Shown here: positions 38,270-47,303 of the stretch, piece by piece | Layout: each line of letters opens with the position of its first letter | Position numbering within the stretch: the first letter of the stretch is position 1 | Source: Streptomyces nymphaeiformis | GTDB lineage: Bacteria; Actinomycetota; Actinomycetes; Streptomycetales; Streptomycetaceae | DNA: 64,000 bases | Direction: 5' to 3' | Assembly: GCF_014203895.1 (NCBI RefSeq) | Contig: NZ_JACHJY010000001.1 | Coordinates: 1 to 64,000 of the forward strand | The notes under the pieces: generated by a model | Told to the model about the DNA's origin: nothing | Seen by the model: the letters and a program-made list of their open reading frames with translations, nothing else | Database searches by the model: none | Position numbers and translations under genes: made by a program

Positions 38270-40000
38270 GTGCGGCCTATCGGCAGCAAGTACCTGCTCG
38301 AGGAGCCGCTCGGCCGCGGCGCCACGGGCACCGTCTGGCGAGCCCGCCAGCGGGAGACGGCGGGCGCCGAGGCGGCCGTGCCCGGCGAGCCCGGCGAGAC
38401 CGTCGCGATCAAGGTCCTCAAGGAGGAGCTGGCCAACGACGCGGACATCGTGATGCGCTTCCTGCGCGAGCGGTCCGTGCTGCTCCGGCTCACCCACCCG
38501 AACATCGTGCGCACCCGCGACCTGGTCGTCGAGGGCGACGTCCTCGCGCTCGTCATGGACCTCGTCGAGGGCCCCGACCTGCACCGGTACATCCGGGAGA
38601 GCGGCCCGCTCACCCCGGTCGCCGCCGCGCTCCTCACCGCCCAGATCGCCGACGCGCTCGCCGCCAGCCACGCCGACGGCGTCGTCCACCGCGACCTCAA
38701 GCCGGCCAACGTCCTGCTCGCCGAGCAGGGCGGCCAGATGCACCCGATGCTGACCGACTTCGGCATCGCGCGCCTCGCCGACTCCCCGGGCCTGACCCGC
38801 ACCCACGAGTTCGTGGGCACGCCCGCGTACGTGGCGCCGGAGTCCGCCGAGGGCCGCCCGCAGACCTCCGCCGTCGACATCTACGGCGCGGGCATCCTCC
38901 TCTACGAGCTGGTCACCGGCCGGCCCCCGTTCACGGGCGGCACCGCCCTGGAGGTCCTCCACCAGCACCTCAGCGAGGAGCCCCGCCGCCCCTCGACCGT
39001 GCCCGGACCGCTGTGGACGGTCATAGAGCGCTGCCTCAGCAAGAACCCCGACCGGCGGCCGAGCGCCGTGAACCTCGCCCGCGGCCTGCGCGCGGTCGCC
39101 GCCGGCATCGGCGTGCACGCCACGCCCGCCCAGATCGAGGCCGCGGAGGGCGTCGGCGCGCTCCTCGCCCCCGACCCGGCGCCCGCGCCGGTCCCGGGGA
39201 CCCCGGAGACGCAGACCCCGGGCGCCGCCGACCCCACGCAGGTGCTGCCCACCGGCGCCGCCGGGGCCGCGGCCGCCGCCGGGATGCCCCCGCAGTACGA
39301 CCCCGCCGCCGCGACCAGCGTCATGCCGACCAGCGGCCCCGCGGGCGCCGCCGACCCGACGGCCGTCATGCCACCCGTGCCGCAGGGCCCCCCGGCGGAG
39401 GACCCGCACCCCTGGCAGAGCCAGCTGCGGCAGGTCCGCGACCGCAACGAGCAGACCCAGGTGCAGTACCTGGACCCGAGCGACGACCCGCTGCGCCGCC
39501 GCCCGCAGCGCCGGCCCCAGCAGCCCCAGCAGCCCGGTCCGTACGGGCAGCAGCACGGGCAGCAGCCGCCCCCGCCGTACCAGCAGCAGCGCCCGGCCCC
39601 GCAGCCCCAGCCGTATCGGCCGCAGCCGCAGCCGCAGCAGTACGCGCCCCCGCCGCCCCCGCCGCAGCAGTACGCCGCCCCGCCCCAGCAGCAGTACACG
39701 CCGCCGCAGCCGCCGCCCCAGGCCCCCGCGCCCCGCGAGCCGCGCCCGCCGCGCCAGCGCAGCGCGAACCCGGTGCACATCCCCGGTCTCGGCTGCCTCA
39801 AGGGCTGCCTGATCATGATCGTCCTGTTCGTGGTCGCCGGCTGGCTCATCTGGGACCTCACCCCGCTCCAGGACTGGATCGCCCAGGGCAAGGGCTACTG
39901 GGAGGCCATCGGCGACGGCATCTCGGCCATCACCGACTGGGTCTCCTCGATCGGCGACGCCACCGGTTCCGGGGGTGCTACCGGCGGTACAGGGCAGTAA
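38270..40000 (+). CDS. pkaA: transmembrane Ser/Thr protein kinase PkaA
   Basis: This 576-residue kinase starts at a GTG (VRPIGSKYLLEEPLGRG). The kinase domain spans residues 8-275, with ATP-binding lysine K48, catalytic HRDLKPAN (D142), DFG (D163) and GTPAYVAPE. A long Pro/Gln-rich linker (about residues 340-510) follows. One membrane segment (CLIMIVLFVVAGWLIW) and a short Gly/Thr-rich outer tail come last; there are no PASTA domains. The position before a second kinase and prfB matches the pkaA-pkaB locus of S. coelicolor. The divergent FHA-ATPase is a plausible substrate. The start has an AGGGAG site. Confidence 0.9.
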   Translation: MRPIGSKYLLEEPLGRGATGTVWRARQRETAGAEAAVPGEPGETVAIKVLKEELANDADIVMRFLRERSVLLRLTHPNIVRTRDLVVEGDVLALVMDLVEGPDLHRYIRESGPLTPVAAALLTAQIADALAASHADGVVHRDLKPANVLLAEQGGQMHPMLTDFGIARLADSPGLTRTHEFVGTPAYVAPESAEGRPQTSAVDIYGAGILLYELVTGRPPFTGGTALEVLHQHLSEEPRRPSTVPGPLWTVIERCLSKNPDRRPSAVNLARGLRAVAAGIGVHATPAQIEAAEGVGALLAPDPAPAPVPGTPETQTPGAADPTQVLPTGAAGAAAAAGMPPQYDPAAATSVMPTSGPAGAADPTAVMPPVPQGPPAEDPHPWQSQLRQVRDRNEQTQVQYLDPSDDPLRRRPQRRPQQPQQPGPYGQQHGQQPPPPYQQQRPAPQPQPYRPQPQPQQYAPPPPPPQQYAAPPQQQYTPPQPPPQAPAPREPRPPRQRSANPVHIPGLGCLKGCLIMIVLFVVAGWLIWDLTPLQDWIAQGKGYWEAIGDGISAITDWVSSIGDATGSGGATGGTGQ

Positions 40001-40107
40001 CACTGCCGATTTGTCGACTTCCGAGGGGTGATTTCCCCTCGGAGGTCGAGACCGGCGGCCGTGGACGCGTAGCTTTGTCGAGAACCGCAGCCGCTGAGGG
40101 AGCAGTC

Positions 40108-41346
40108 TTGGCACGGAACATCGGCAGCCGCTACACCGCCCACCAGATCCTCGGGCGGGGCAGCGCCGGAACGGTGTGGCTCGGCGAGGGCCCCGAGGGA
40201 CCCGTCGCCGTCAAACTGCTGCGCGAGGACCTGGCGTCCGACCAGGAGCTCGTCGGCCGCTTCGTCCAGGAGCGGACCGCGCTCCTCGGCCTCGACCACC
40301 CCCGCGTGGTCAAGGTCCGCGACCTCGTCGTCGACGGCAACGACCTCGCCCTCGTCATGGACCTCGTCCGCGGCACCGACCTGCGCACCCGCCTCGACCG
40401 CGAGCGCCGGCTCGCGCCCGAGGCCGCCGTCGCGATCGTCAAGGACGTCGCCGAGGCCCTCGCCGTCGCGCACAAGGCCGGAATCGTCCACCGGGACGTC
40501 AAGCCGGAGAACATCCTGCTCGACATGGAGGGCCCGCTCGGCCCCGGCGGCGCCCACCCCGCCCTCCTCACCGACTTCGGCGTCGCCAAGCTGATCGACA
40601 CCCCCGGCCGCACCAAGGCCACCCGGATCATCGGCACCCCCGACTACCTCGCCCCCGAGATCGTCGAAGGCCTCCCGCCGCGCGCCGCCGTCGACATCTA
40701 CGCCCTCGCGACCGTCCTGTACGAGCTGCTCGCCGGCTTCACCCCGTTCGGCGGAGGCCACCCCGGCGCGGTCCTGCGCCGCCACGTCACCGAGACCGTC
40801 GTCCCGCTCCCGGGCATCCCCGAGGAGCTGTGGCAGCTGATCGTCCAGTGCCTCGCCAAGGCCCCCGCCTCCCGGCTGCGCGCCTCCGAGCTCGCCGCCC
40901 GCCTCGCGGACGTCCTGCCGCTGCTCAAGGGCATCCCGCCGCTGGACGTCGACGAGCCCGACGCCGAGCCGGCCCCGGAGCCGTACGAGGAGGACACCTA
41001 CTCCACCAGTACGGCCGCGGGCGAGCCCGGCCCCCGCCGCGCCGCCGTCCCGCTCGTCCCCGGCGCCTCCGCCGACTCCAACCGCGACACCCACACCTCC
41101 ATGCGGGTCCCGGCCCCCGACGAGCTCTCCGGCGGCCCCCTCGGCACCGCCCGCGCCCCGCGCCCCGCCGGCGCCCGCCGCCCCGGTTCGGCCCGCCACA
41201 AGGCCGGCGCGGTCCGCAAGAGACGGATCACCCTCGCCGTCGCGGCCGTCGTGATCGCGGGCGCGCTCGGCACCGGCGGCTACCTGGCGGCCTCCGGTGA
41301 CGGGGACGCTCCGCCGCAGGACTCCAAGCAGTCCTCCCAGCCGTAG
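40108..41346 (+). CDS. pkaB: transmembrane Ser/Thr protein kinase PkaB
   Basis: This 412-residue kinase is assigned to the TTG at 40108 (MARNIGSRYTAHQILGRG), preceded by GAGGGAG. Earlier in-frame codons belong to the pkaA shadow. The kinase domain has K36, HRDVKPEN (D130), DFG (D156) and GTPDYLAPE. A charged linker leads to one membrane segment (ITLAVAAVVIAGALGTGGYLAA) and a very short outer tail, so it has essentially no sensor domain. It follows pkaA by 107 bp and precedes prfB by 36 bp. Confidence 0.9.
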   Translation: MARNIGSRYTAHQILGRGSAGTVWLGEGPEGPVAVKLLREDLASDQELVGRFVQERTALLGLDHPRVVKVRDLVVDGNDLALVMDLVRGTDLRTRLDRERRLAPEAAVAIVKDVAEALAVAHKAGIVHRDVKPENILLDMEGPLGPGGAHPALLTDFGVAKLIDTPGRTKATRIIGTPDYLAPEIVEGLPPRAAVDIYALATVLYELLAGFTPFGGGHPGAVLRRHVTETVVPLPGIPEELWQLIVQCLAKAPASRLRASELAARLADVLPLLKGIPPLDVDEPDAEPAPEPYEEDTYSTSTAAGEPGPRRAAVPLVPGASADSNRDTHTSMRVPAPDELSGGPLGTARAPRPAGARRPGSARHKAGAVRKRRITLAVAAVVIAGALGTGGYLAASGDGDAPPQDSKQSSQP

Positions 41347-41382
41347 GTTCGGCTCCAGGCCCGGAGCCGTTACGCTGGATGC

Positions 41383-42486
41383 GTGGCAGTCGTCGATGTA
41401 TCCGAAGAGCTGAAGTCCCTCTCCTCGACCATGGGGTCGATCGAGGCCGTCCTGGACCTCGAGAAGCTGAGGGCCGACATCGCCGTGCTCGAAGAGCAGG
41501 CCGCGGCCCCGTCCCTGTGGGACGACCCGGAGGCGGCGCAGAAGATCACGAGCAAGCTTTCGCACCTCCAGGCCGAGGTCCGCAAGGCCGAGACCCTGCG
41601 CGGCCGGATCGACGACCTCGGGGTGCTCTTCGAGCTCGCCGAGGAGATGGACGACCCGGACACCCTCGCCGAGGCCGAGACGGAGCTGGTCTCCGTCCGC
41701 AAGGCCCTCGACGAGATGGAGGTCCGCACCCTCCTCTCCGGCGAGTACGACGAGCGCGAGGCCCTGGTCAACATCCGGGCCGAGGCCGGCGGCGTCGACG
41801 CCTCCGACTTCGCCGAGCGGCTCCAGCGCATGTACCTGCGCTGGGCGGAGCGCCACGGCTACCCGACGGAGATCTACGAGACCTCGTACGCGGAAGAGGC
41901 GGGCATCAAGTCCACCACCTTCGTCGTGAAGGCCCCGTACGCCTACGGCACGCTCTCCGTCGAGCAGGGCACCCACCGGCTCGTCCGCATCTCGCCCTTC
42001 GACAACCAGGGCCGCCGCCAGACCTCCTTCGCCGGCGTCGAGATCCTGCCGGTCGTCGAGTCCTCGGACCACGTCGAGATCGAGGAGTCGGACCTGCGCG
42101 TCGACGTGTACCGCGCCTCGGGCCCCGGCGGCCAGGGCGTCAACACGACCGACTCGGCCGTGCGCATCACGCACCTCCCGACCGGCATCGTCGTCTCCTG
42201 CCAGAACGAGCGCTCCCAGATCCAGAACAAGGCGAGCGCCATGAACGTCCTCCAGGCCAAGCTCCTGGAGCGCCAGCGCCAGGAGGAGCGGGCCAAGATG
42301 GACGCCCTCAAGGACAGCGGCAGCTCCTGGGGCAACCAGATGCGTTCGTACGTGCTCCACCCGTACCAGATGGTCAAGGACCTCCGTACGGAGTTCGAGG
42401 TCGGCAACCCGCAGTCCGTCCTGGACGGCGAGATCGACGGCTTCCTGGAGGCGGGCATCCGCTGGCGCAAGCAGTCGGAGAAGTAA
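41383..42486 (+). CDS. prfB: peptide chain release factor 2
   Basis: This 367-residue release factor reads UGA and UAA stop codons. The codon-recognition motif SPF is in [16 protein letters not shown], and the peptidyl-tRNA hydrolysis motif GGQ is in [16 protein letters not shown]. The frame is continuous from the GTG at 41383, so the programmed +1 frameshift used by many bacterial prfB genes is absent. It sits in the conserved prfB-ftsE-ftsX-smpB neighbourhood. A strong terminator follows. Confidence 0.97.
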   Translation: MAVVDVSEELKSLSSTMGSIEAVLDLEKLRADIAVLEEQAAAPSLWDDPEAAQKITSKLSHLQAEVRKAETLRGRIDDLGVLFELAEEMDDPDTLAEAETELVSVRKALDEMEVRTLLSGEYDEREALVNIRAEAGGVDASDFAERLQRMYLRWAERHGYPTEIYETSYAEEAGIKSTTFVVKAPYAYGTLSVEQGTHRLVRISPFDNQGRRQTSFAGVEILPVVESSDHVEIEESDLRVDVYRASGPGGQGVNTTDSAVRITHLPTGIVVSCQNERSQIQNKASAMNVLQAKLLERQRQEERAKMDALKDSGSSWGNQMRSYVLHPYQMVKDLRTEFEVGNPQSVLDGEIDGFLEAGIRWRKQSEK

Positions 42487-42500
42487 GCCCCTCGCTCGTA

Positions 42501-42542
42501 CGGGACCGGGCCCCGCACCTTTCGGTGCGGGGCCCGGTCCCG
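42501..42542 (+). terminator. prfB terminator
   Basis: A perfect 19-bp stem (42501-42519 with 42524-42542) closes a TTTC loop 14 bp after the prfB stop. A T-run is lacking, but stem strength makes it a likely terminator. Confidence 0.82.
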
Positions 42543-42867
42543 TTCCGTGGCCGTCCGTGGATTCGCTGACGCAAGCGGAAGCGTGACTGTCGGGGCGCTT
42601 TGTCGACAAGGGAACTGCTGCTGCCGGGCCCGGAGTTCCGGGTTTACGTCACAGTTGCATCGTCGCATGTCGGTCACCTAGTGATCTTTCGGGCATCGCA
42701 CGCGCAACGACCTTGACGCTTCATCGGAAACTCGGAAGGGTGGCGTACTGGCATGCGCTTTCCTGGGACGCGTGTGAACGGGGGCCGGTCCAGTGATTCC
42801 GTCGCCCTTGCCGCGCGGGCCCGAGCGCTGCCCCATGACGAGATGAGCTACTGGGGGTAGCAGCCAG
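42543..42867 (+). promoter_or_regulatory. leader region of the LAETG stalk gene
   Basis: About 325 bp without a credible gene. It holds a GGTCAC-CTA-GTGATC inverted repeat near 42674-42688 and a TTGACG (near 42714) that may be a -35 element. The long untranslated span suggests post-transcriptional or multi-regulator control of the surface protein. The ribosome binding site is probably the GGGGG run 10 bp before the ATG. Confidence 0.4.
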
Positions 42868-43896
42868 ATGACCAACAAGACGCGAGTCCGCCTGGTGCGG
42901 GTCGCGGCCAGTGCCGTGATCATCGCCGGTGCGTCCCTGACGGCGGCCGGTGCCGCGCAGGCCGTCGGCGGATTCGGAACCGACACCAACCAGACCCAGG
43001 ACGCGGGTCTCGGCATCCAGTCCGAGGGCGAAGACGACGGCGGCAACGCGATCCTCGGCCAGATCAGCGGCAGTGCTTCGACGACGACCACGACGTCGGG
43101 CGACTCGTCCACGTCGTCGGGCGACTCGTCGTCCTCGTCGGCGACGGACTCCTCGTCCTCGTCGACCGACTCGTCCGCGACGTCGACGGACTCGTCCTCT
43201 TCGTCGAGCGACTCGTCCGCGACGTCGAGCGACTCGTCCTCTTCGTCGAGTGACTCGTCGTCCTCGTCGAGCGACTCCTCTTCGTCGTCGAGCGATTCGT
43301 CGTCCTCGTCGAGCGACTCCTCTTCGTCGTCGAGCGATTCGTCGTCCTCGTCGAGTGACTCGTCCTCTTCGTCGAGCGACTCCTCTTCGTCGTCGAGCGA
43401 TTCGTCGTCCTCGTCGAGCGACTCGTCCTCTTCGTCGAGCGATTCGTCGTCCTCGTCCTCGTCGTCGAGCGACTCCTCTTCGAACTCGGGCAACTCCAAC
43501 TCGGGTAACTCGAACTCCGGCAACTCGAACTCGGGCAACTCGAACTCGGGCAACTCGGGCAACAGCTCGTCGTCGAACTCGGGCAACAACTCGTCTTCCT
43601 CGTCGACCGGTGAGCAGACCTCGTCGACCACCACGGGCGGCTCGTCCACCGACGGTGGCGCCGGCACCTGCACCGTCGACCTCGACGGCGCCGAGTGCGT
43701 GGACACCCCGAACAACACCGACCCGAACCAGGGCGGCTCGCAGCCGGTGCAGCAGGGTGACGCGAAGGAGGAGCTCGCCGAGACCGGTGCGGCCGAGACC
43801 TCGTTCCTGATCATCGGCGCCGCGACCATGATCGCCGGCGGCATCGGATTCCGCATGCTGCCGCGTCTCGTGGGCGGCGGTCGCACCGCCGTCTGA
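42868..43896 (+). CDS. LAETG-anchored Ser-Asp repeat surface protein
   Basis: This is a 342-residue secreted protein. A signal peptide ends at AQA near residue 32. About 45 residues of non-repetitive sequence follow, then a Ser/Asp stalk (about residues 70-205) and NSGNSNSGN repeats (about 206-240). A short segment contains CTVDLDGAEC, with a possible disulfide. The C terminus is a sortase signal: LAETG at 303-307, a hydrophobic stretch and a tail containing arginines (RTAV). LAXTG is the motif of Streptomyces class E sortases, used by the long chaplins. There is no head domain, so it may be a wall spacer or adhesive coat. Confidence 0.88.
   Translation: MTNKTRVRLVRVAASAVIIAGASLTAAGAAQAVGGFGTDTNQTQDAGLGIQSEGEDDGGNAILGQISGSASTTTTTSGDSSTSSGDSSSSSATDSSSSSTDSSATSTDSSSSSSDSSATSSDSSSSSSDSSSSSSDSSSSSSDSSSSSSDSSSSSSDSSSSSSDSSSSSSDSSSSSSDSSSSSSDSSSSSSDSSSSSSSSSDSSSNSGNSNSGNSNSGNSNSGNSNSGNSGNSSSSNSGNNSSSSSTGEQTSSTTTGGSSTDGGAGTCTVDLDGAECVDTPNNTDPNQGGSQPVQQGDAKEELAETGAAETSFLIIGAATMIAGGIGFRMLPRLVGGGRTAV
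43075..43565 (+). repeat. serine/aspartate and Asn-Ser-Gly coding repeats
   Basis: Tandem 18-21 bp units such as TCGTCGAGCGACTCGTCC encode SSSSSD-type repeats, and 15-bp units such as AACTCGGGCAACTCG encode NSGNS. Third positions vary between units, which points to selection on the protein as well as slippage. Copy number is likely unstable. Confidence 0.85.
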
Positions 43897-43908
43897 GGCG
43901 CGTGACGC

Positions 43909-43950
43909 ATGACGAAGGGCCGGGGAGTCCGCTCCCCGGCCCTTCGTCAT
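43909..43950. terminator. terminator after the stalk gene
   Basis: A perfect 19-bp stem (43909-43927 with 43932-43950) closes a TCCG loop 12 bp after the stop. It also faces the end of the convergent small zinc-ribbon gene and may end both transcripts. Confidence 0.87.
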
Positions 43951-43984
43951 GGTTCCGGCTCGTGGGCGCCGCTCGCGCCCTCCG

Positions 43985-44167
43985 TCAGGCCGCCTGGATC
44001 GCGGCGAGCAGTGCGATCGCCGCGAGCAGCGCGACCGCCAGCGTCAGCAGCATCGCGGGCGACAGCCCCTGAGGGGTCAGACGCTCCCGGTTCGCGCGGC
44101 AGACGGGGCAGCGGCCCTCGGCGACCGGGGCCGCGCAGTTGGCGCACACCAGTCGGTCGTAGGTCAT
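43985..44167 (-). CDS. small zinc-ribbon membrane protein
   Basis: A 60-residue protein starting MTYDRLVCANCAAPVAEG. It has two CxxC pairs (CANC at residues 8-11 and CPVC about 20-23) forming a likely zinc ribbon, and a C-terminal membrane segment (about residues 39-58, MLLTLAVALLAAIALLAAIQ). The ribosome binding site GGGAGGAGGAG is very strong, which supports this start over one 10 codons upstream. It is divergent from ftsE. Function is unknown. Confidence 0.78.
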   Translation of the reverse strand: MTYDRLVCANCAAPVAEGRCPVCRANRERLTPQGLSPAMLLTLAVALLAAIALLAAIQAA

Positions 44168-44205
44168 GCGCTCTCCTCCTCCCGCACTGGGGTACACACC
44201 AGGAC

Positions 44206-44229
44206 AACGTCCGGAGGGATCCGGACGTT
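44206..44229. promoter_or_regulatory. perfect inverted repeat between zinc-ribbon gene and ftsE
   Basis: AACGTCCGGA and its exact reverse complement TCCGGACGTT flank a 4-base GGGA. The 24-bp element lies 39 bp upstream of the small membrane protein gene and about 175 bp before ftsE. It looks like an operator for a dimeric regulator, or a transcribed hairpin. Confidence 0.5.
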
Positions 44230-44402
44230 CCCCCTACCACTGTGCCAGCTCTGCGGCGTTTCGGCGCGCCCCACCGGTTCGCCCGGCTTCCGTCCGGAAG
44301 GGCGAAAAGGATAAACCGCGCAAGCCAGGACCGCGACTGCGCGGGCCGTGCCCGGTCGCGTAAGGTCACGCACACCTACTCCCGGCCGACCGTGGTGCAT
44401 CC

Positions 44403-45092
44403 GTGATCCGATTCGACAACGTCTCCAAGTCCTATCCGAAGCAGAGCCGCCCCGCGCTCCGGGACGTCTCCCTGGAGATCGAGAAGGGGGAGTTCGTCTT
44501 CCTCGTCGGTTCCTCCGGCTCCGGAAAGTCGACTTTCCTGCGACTGCTCCTGCGTGAGGAGCGCGCCAGCCAGGGCCAGGTGCACGTCCTCGGCAAGGAC
44601 CTGGCCAGGCTCTCCAACTGGAAGGTGCCGCAGATGCGGCGCCAGCTGGGCACCGTCTTCCAGGACTTCCGCCTGCTGCCGAACAAGACCGTCGCCGAGA
44701 ACGTGGCCTTCGCCCAGGAGGTCATCGGCAAGCCGCGCGGAGAGATCCGCAAGGCCGTGCCGCAGGTGCTCGACCTGGTCGGACTCGGCGGCAAGGAGGA
44801 CCGGATGCCGGGCGAGCTCTCCGGTGGTGAGCAGCAGCGCGTCGCCATCGCCCGGGCCTTCGTCAACCGGCCGATGCTGCTGATCGCCGACGAGCCCACC
44901 GGCAACCTCGACCCGCAGACCTCCGTCGGCATCATGAAGCTGCTCGACCGGATCAACAGGACAGGGACCACCGTCGTCATGGCGACCCACGACCAGAACA
45001 TCGTCGACCAGATGCGCAAGCGCGTCATCGAGCTCGAAAAGGGCCGCCTCGTCCGTGACCAGGCGCGCGGCGTCTACGGCTACCAGCACTGA
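44403..45092 (+). CDS. ftsE: cell division ATPase FtsE
   Basis: A 229-residue ABC ATPase with Walker [10 protein letters not shown], signature LSGGEQQRV and Walker [13 protein letters not shown]. FtsE works with FtsX to control peptidoglycan hydrolases at division sites. The start is the GTG at 44403 ([11 protein letters not shown]). ftsX follows after 21 bp. Both are in the conserved actinobacterial prfB-ftsEX-smpB region. Confidence 0.97.
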   Translation: MIRFDNVSKSYPKQSRPALRDVSLEIEKGEFVFLVGSSGSGKSTFLRLLLREERASQGQVHVLGKDLARLSNWKVPQMRRQLGTVFQDFRLLPNKTVAENVAFAQEVIGKPRGEIRKAVPQVLDLVGLGGKEDRMPGELSGGEQQRVAIARAFVNRPMLLIADEPTGNLDPQTSVGIMKLLDRINRTGTTVVMATHDQNIVDQMRKRVIELEKGRLVRDQARGVYGYQH

Positions 45093-45113
45093 CGGCGGGG
45101 GATCCAGAACACC

Positions 45114-46031
45114 ATGCGCGCCCAGTTCGTGCTCTCGGAGATCGGTGTCGGTCTCCGTCGCAACCTGACGATGACCTTCGCCGTGATCGTCTCCGTCGCC
45201 CTGTCCCTCGCCCTCTTCGGTGGCGCCCTGCTCATGCGCGAGCAGGTCAGCACGATGAAGGACTACTGGTACGACAAGGTCAACGTCTCCATCTTCCTCT
45301 GCAACAAGGCGGACGCGGCCACGGCGGCCAAGTGCGCCAAGGGCGCCGTCACCGGCCAGCAGAAGGACCAGATCGAGGCCGATCTGAAGAAGATGGACAT
45401 CGTCGAGTCCGTCCAGCACGAGTCGGCCGACGAGGCGTTCAAGCACTACAAGGAGCAGTACGGCGACACCGCCATCGCCTCCGTGGTGACGCCGGACCAG
45501 ATGCAGGAGTCGTTCCGGGTCAAGCTGAAGGACCCGGAGAAGTACAAGGTCGTCGCCACGGCCTTCGCGGGCCGGGACGGCGTCGAGTCGGTCCAGGACC
45601 AGCGGAACATCCTGCAGAACCTGTTCGACCTGATGAACGGCATGAACATCGCCGCGCTCGGCGTCATGGGCCTGATGCTGATCATCGCGCTGATGCTGAT
45701 CGTCAACACCGTGCGCGTCTCGGCCTTCAGCCGGCGCCGCGAGACCGGCATCATGCGGCTCGTCGGCGCGTCCAGCTTCTACATCCAGATGCCGTTCATC
45801 ATGGAGGCCGCCTTCGCCGGCCTCCTCGGCGGCGGCGTCGCCTGCGTGCTGCTGCTCGTCGGCCGGTACTTCCTGATCGACCACGGCATCGCGCTCGCCG
45901 ACAAGATGCAGCTGGTCAACTTCATCGGCTGGGACGCGGTCCTCGCGAAGCTCCCCCTGGTGATCGCCATCGGCCTCCTCATGCCGGCCGTGGCCGCCTT
46001 CATCGCGCTGCGCAAGTACCTGAAGGTGTGA
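45114..46031 (+). CDS. ftsX: cell division permease-like FtsX
   Basis: A 305-residue protein with a first membrane segment (about residues 20-42), a large extracytoplasmic domain (about 45-185) and three further segments. Two cysteines in the outer loop (FLCNKADAATAAKCA) may form a disulfide, as in mycobacterial FtsX. FtsX passes the FtsE ATPase signal to cell-wall hydrolases such as RipC-type enzymes. The gene follows ftsE in an operon. Confidence 0.96.
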   Translation: MRAQFVLSEIGVGLRRNLTMTFAVIVSVALSLALFGGALLMREQVSTMKDYWYDKVNVSIFLCNKADAATAAKCAKGAVTGQQKDQIEADLKKMDIVESVQHESADEAFKHYKEQYGDTAIASVVTPDQMQESFRVKLKDPEKYKVVATAFAGRDGVESVQDQRNILQNLFDLMNGMNIAALGVMGLMLIIALMLIVNTVRVSAFSRRRETGIMRLVGASSFYIQMPFIMEAAFAGLLGGGVACVLLLVGRYFLIDHGIALADKMQLVNFIGWDAVLAKLPLVIAIGLLMPAVAAFIALRKYLKV

Positions 46032-46109
46032 CAAGACACCTGTGACAACGGATGGCGTCGTACGGTCAAAGCCCGTGCGGCGCCATCGTCTTGTCCTAGA
46101 GTGGGCGCC

Positions 46110-47285
46110 ATGCCGGCCGGCGGTGGCGATCTCTGTATCCGGCCCCGCGGAGTCGTCCGTGGGGCCGTTCTGACGTTGGTGTTCACCGGGGTTCTCGCCG
46201 CCGCTGCCGCCACCGGGTCGCTGCCCCGGCAGGAGTCCGCGGGGGAGGGGCGGGCGGCGCCGGTGCGTGCGGTGGGCGGGGCGACCGTCGACAGCGCCGC
46301 TCTCGCGCAGGCCGCCGCCGCGGCCATGGCCGACGGGAAGTCGGGGAAGAAGGCCGCCGAGGAGTTCGTCAGCCGCAGTGGCGACCGGTGGGGCGCGGTG
46401 TACGACAAGAAGGAGTACGCCGAGTTCGAGCAGGCCCTCGGCGGTGCCTACACCGGGGTCGGCCTGTCCGCGGGGCGCCTCGGCGCGAGCGGGGTGCGGG
46501 TGACGCGGGTGCAGGCCGGCGGGCCCGCCGGCAGGGCGGGGCTGCGGGTCGGTGACCGGCTCGTCTCCGTCGACGGGCGGCCGGTCGACGGGCTCTCCGT
46601 CTCCGAGGTGGTCTCGCTGCTGCGCGGTGACGGCGTTCCCGGCTCGCCGGTCGTCCTGGGCGTCGAGCGCGGCCGGGCCGCCTGGACGCAGCCCCTGCGC
46701 AGGGCCCGGCTCGCGACGGACCCGGTCACCGTCCGCCGCCTCGACGACGGGGCCGTACTGATCCGGGTCGCCGCCTTCACCAAGGGCGCCGGCACGCGCG
46801 TGCGTGACGCGGTACGGGCCGCCCCGGCCGGCGCCGGAGTCCTCCTGGACCTGCGGGGCAACTCGGGCGGCCTGGTCGCGGAGGCCGCCGTCGCCGCCTC
46901 CGCCTTCCTCGACGGTGGGCTCGTCGCCACGTACGACGTGGAGGGCGAGCAGCGGGCCGTGTACGCGGAGGGCGGCGGGGACACCGGCCGGCCCCTGGTG
47001 GCGCTGATCGACGGCGGCACGATGAGCGCGGCCGAGCTGCTCACCGGCGCCCTCCAGGACCGGGGCCGGGCGGTCACCGTCGGCTCGCGGACCTTCGGCA
47101 AGGGCTCGGTCCAGATGCCGAGCGCGCTGCCCGACGGCTCCGTCGCCGAGCTGACCGTCGGCCACTACCGCACCCCCGCGGGGCACGCCGTCGACGGCCG
47201 CGGCATCACGCCGGACCTGACGGCGGAGGACGGGGCCGAGGAGCGGGCGAGAACGGTATTGAGTGGCCTCGGAGGGGGCTCGTAG
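46110..47285 (+). CDS. S41 family C-terminal processing protease
   Basis: This 391-residue exported protease has a signal-anchor near residues 15-35. A PDZ domain (about residues 110-200) contains VQAGGPAGRAGLRVGDRLVSVDGRPVDGL. In the S41 catalytic domain, the serine is in DGGTMSAAE and the lysine in FGKGSVQM. CTPases trim or degrade envelope proteins. The location after ftsX fits a cell-wall role. I chose the ATG at 46110; a GTG at 46101 in the same frame is also possible. Confidence 0.9.
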   Translation: MPAGGGDLCIRPRGVVRGAVLTLVFTGVLAAAAATGSLPRQESAGEGRAAPVRAVGGATVDSAALAQAAAAAMADGKSGKKAAEEFVSRSGDRWGAVYDKKEYAEFEQALGGAYTGVGLSAGRLGASGVRVTRVQAGGPAGRAGLRVGDRLVSVDGRPVDGLSVSEVVSLLRGDGVPGSPVVLGVERGRAAWTQPLRRARLATDPVTVRRLDDGAVLIRVAAFTKGAGTRVRDAVRAAPAGAGVLLDLRGNSGGLVAEAAVAASAFLDGGLVATYDVEGEQRAVYAEGGGDTGRPLVALIDGGTMSAAELLTGALQDRGRAVTVGSRTFGKGSVQMPSALPDGSVAELTVGHYRTPAGHAVDGRGITPDLTAEDGAEERARTVLSGLGGGS

Positions 47286-47303
47286 TGCGAAAATGGCCGC
47301 ACT

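Noticed and set aside
41383..41480. Programmed +1 frameshift in prfB
   Set aside because: The frame is open from the GTG through the GGQ motif, with no early in-frame TGA and no CTTTGA slippery site.
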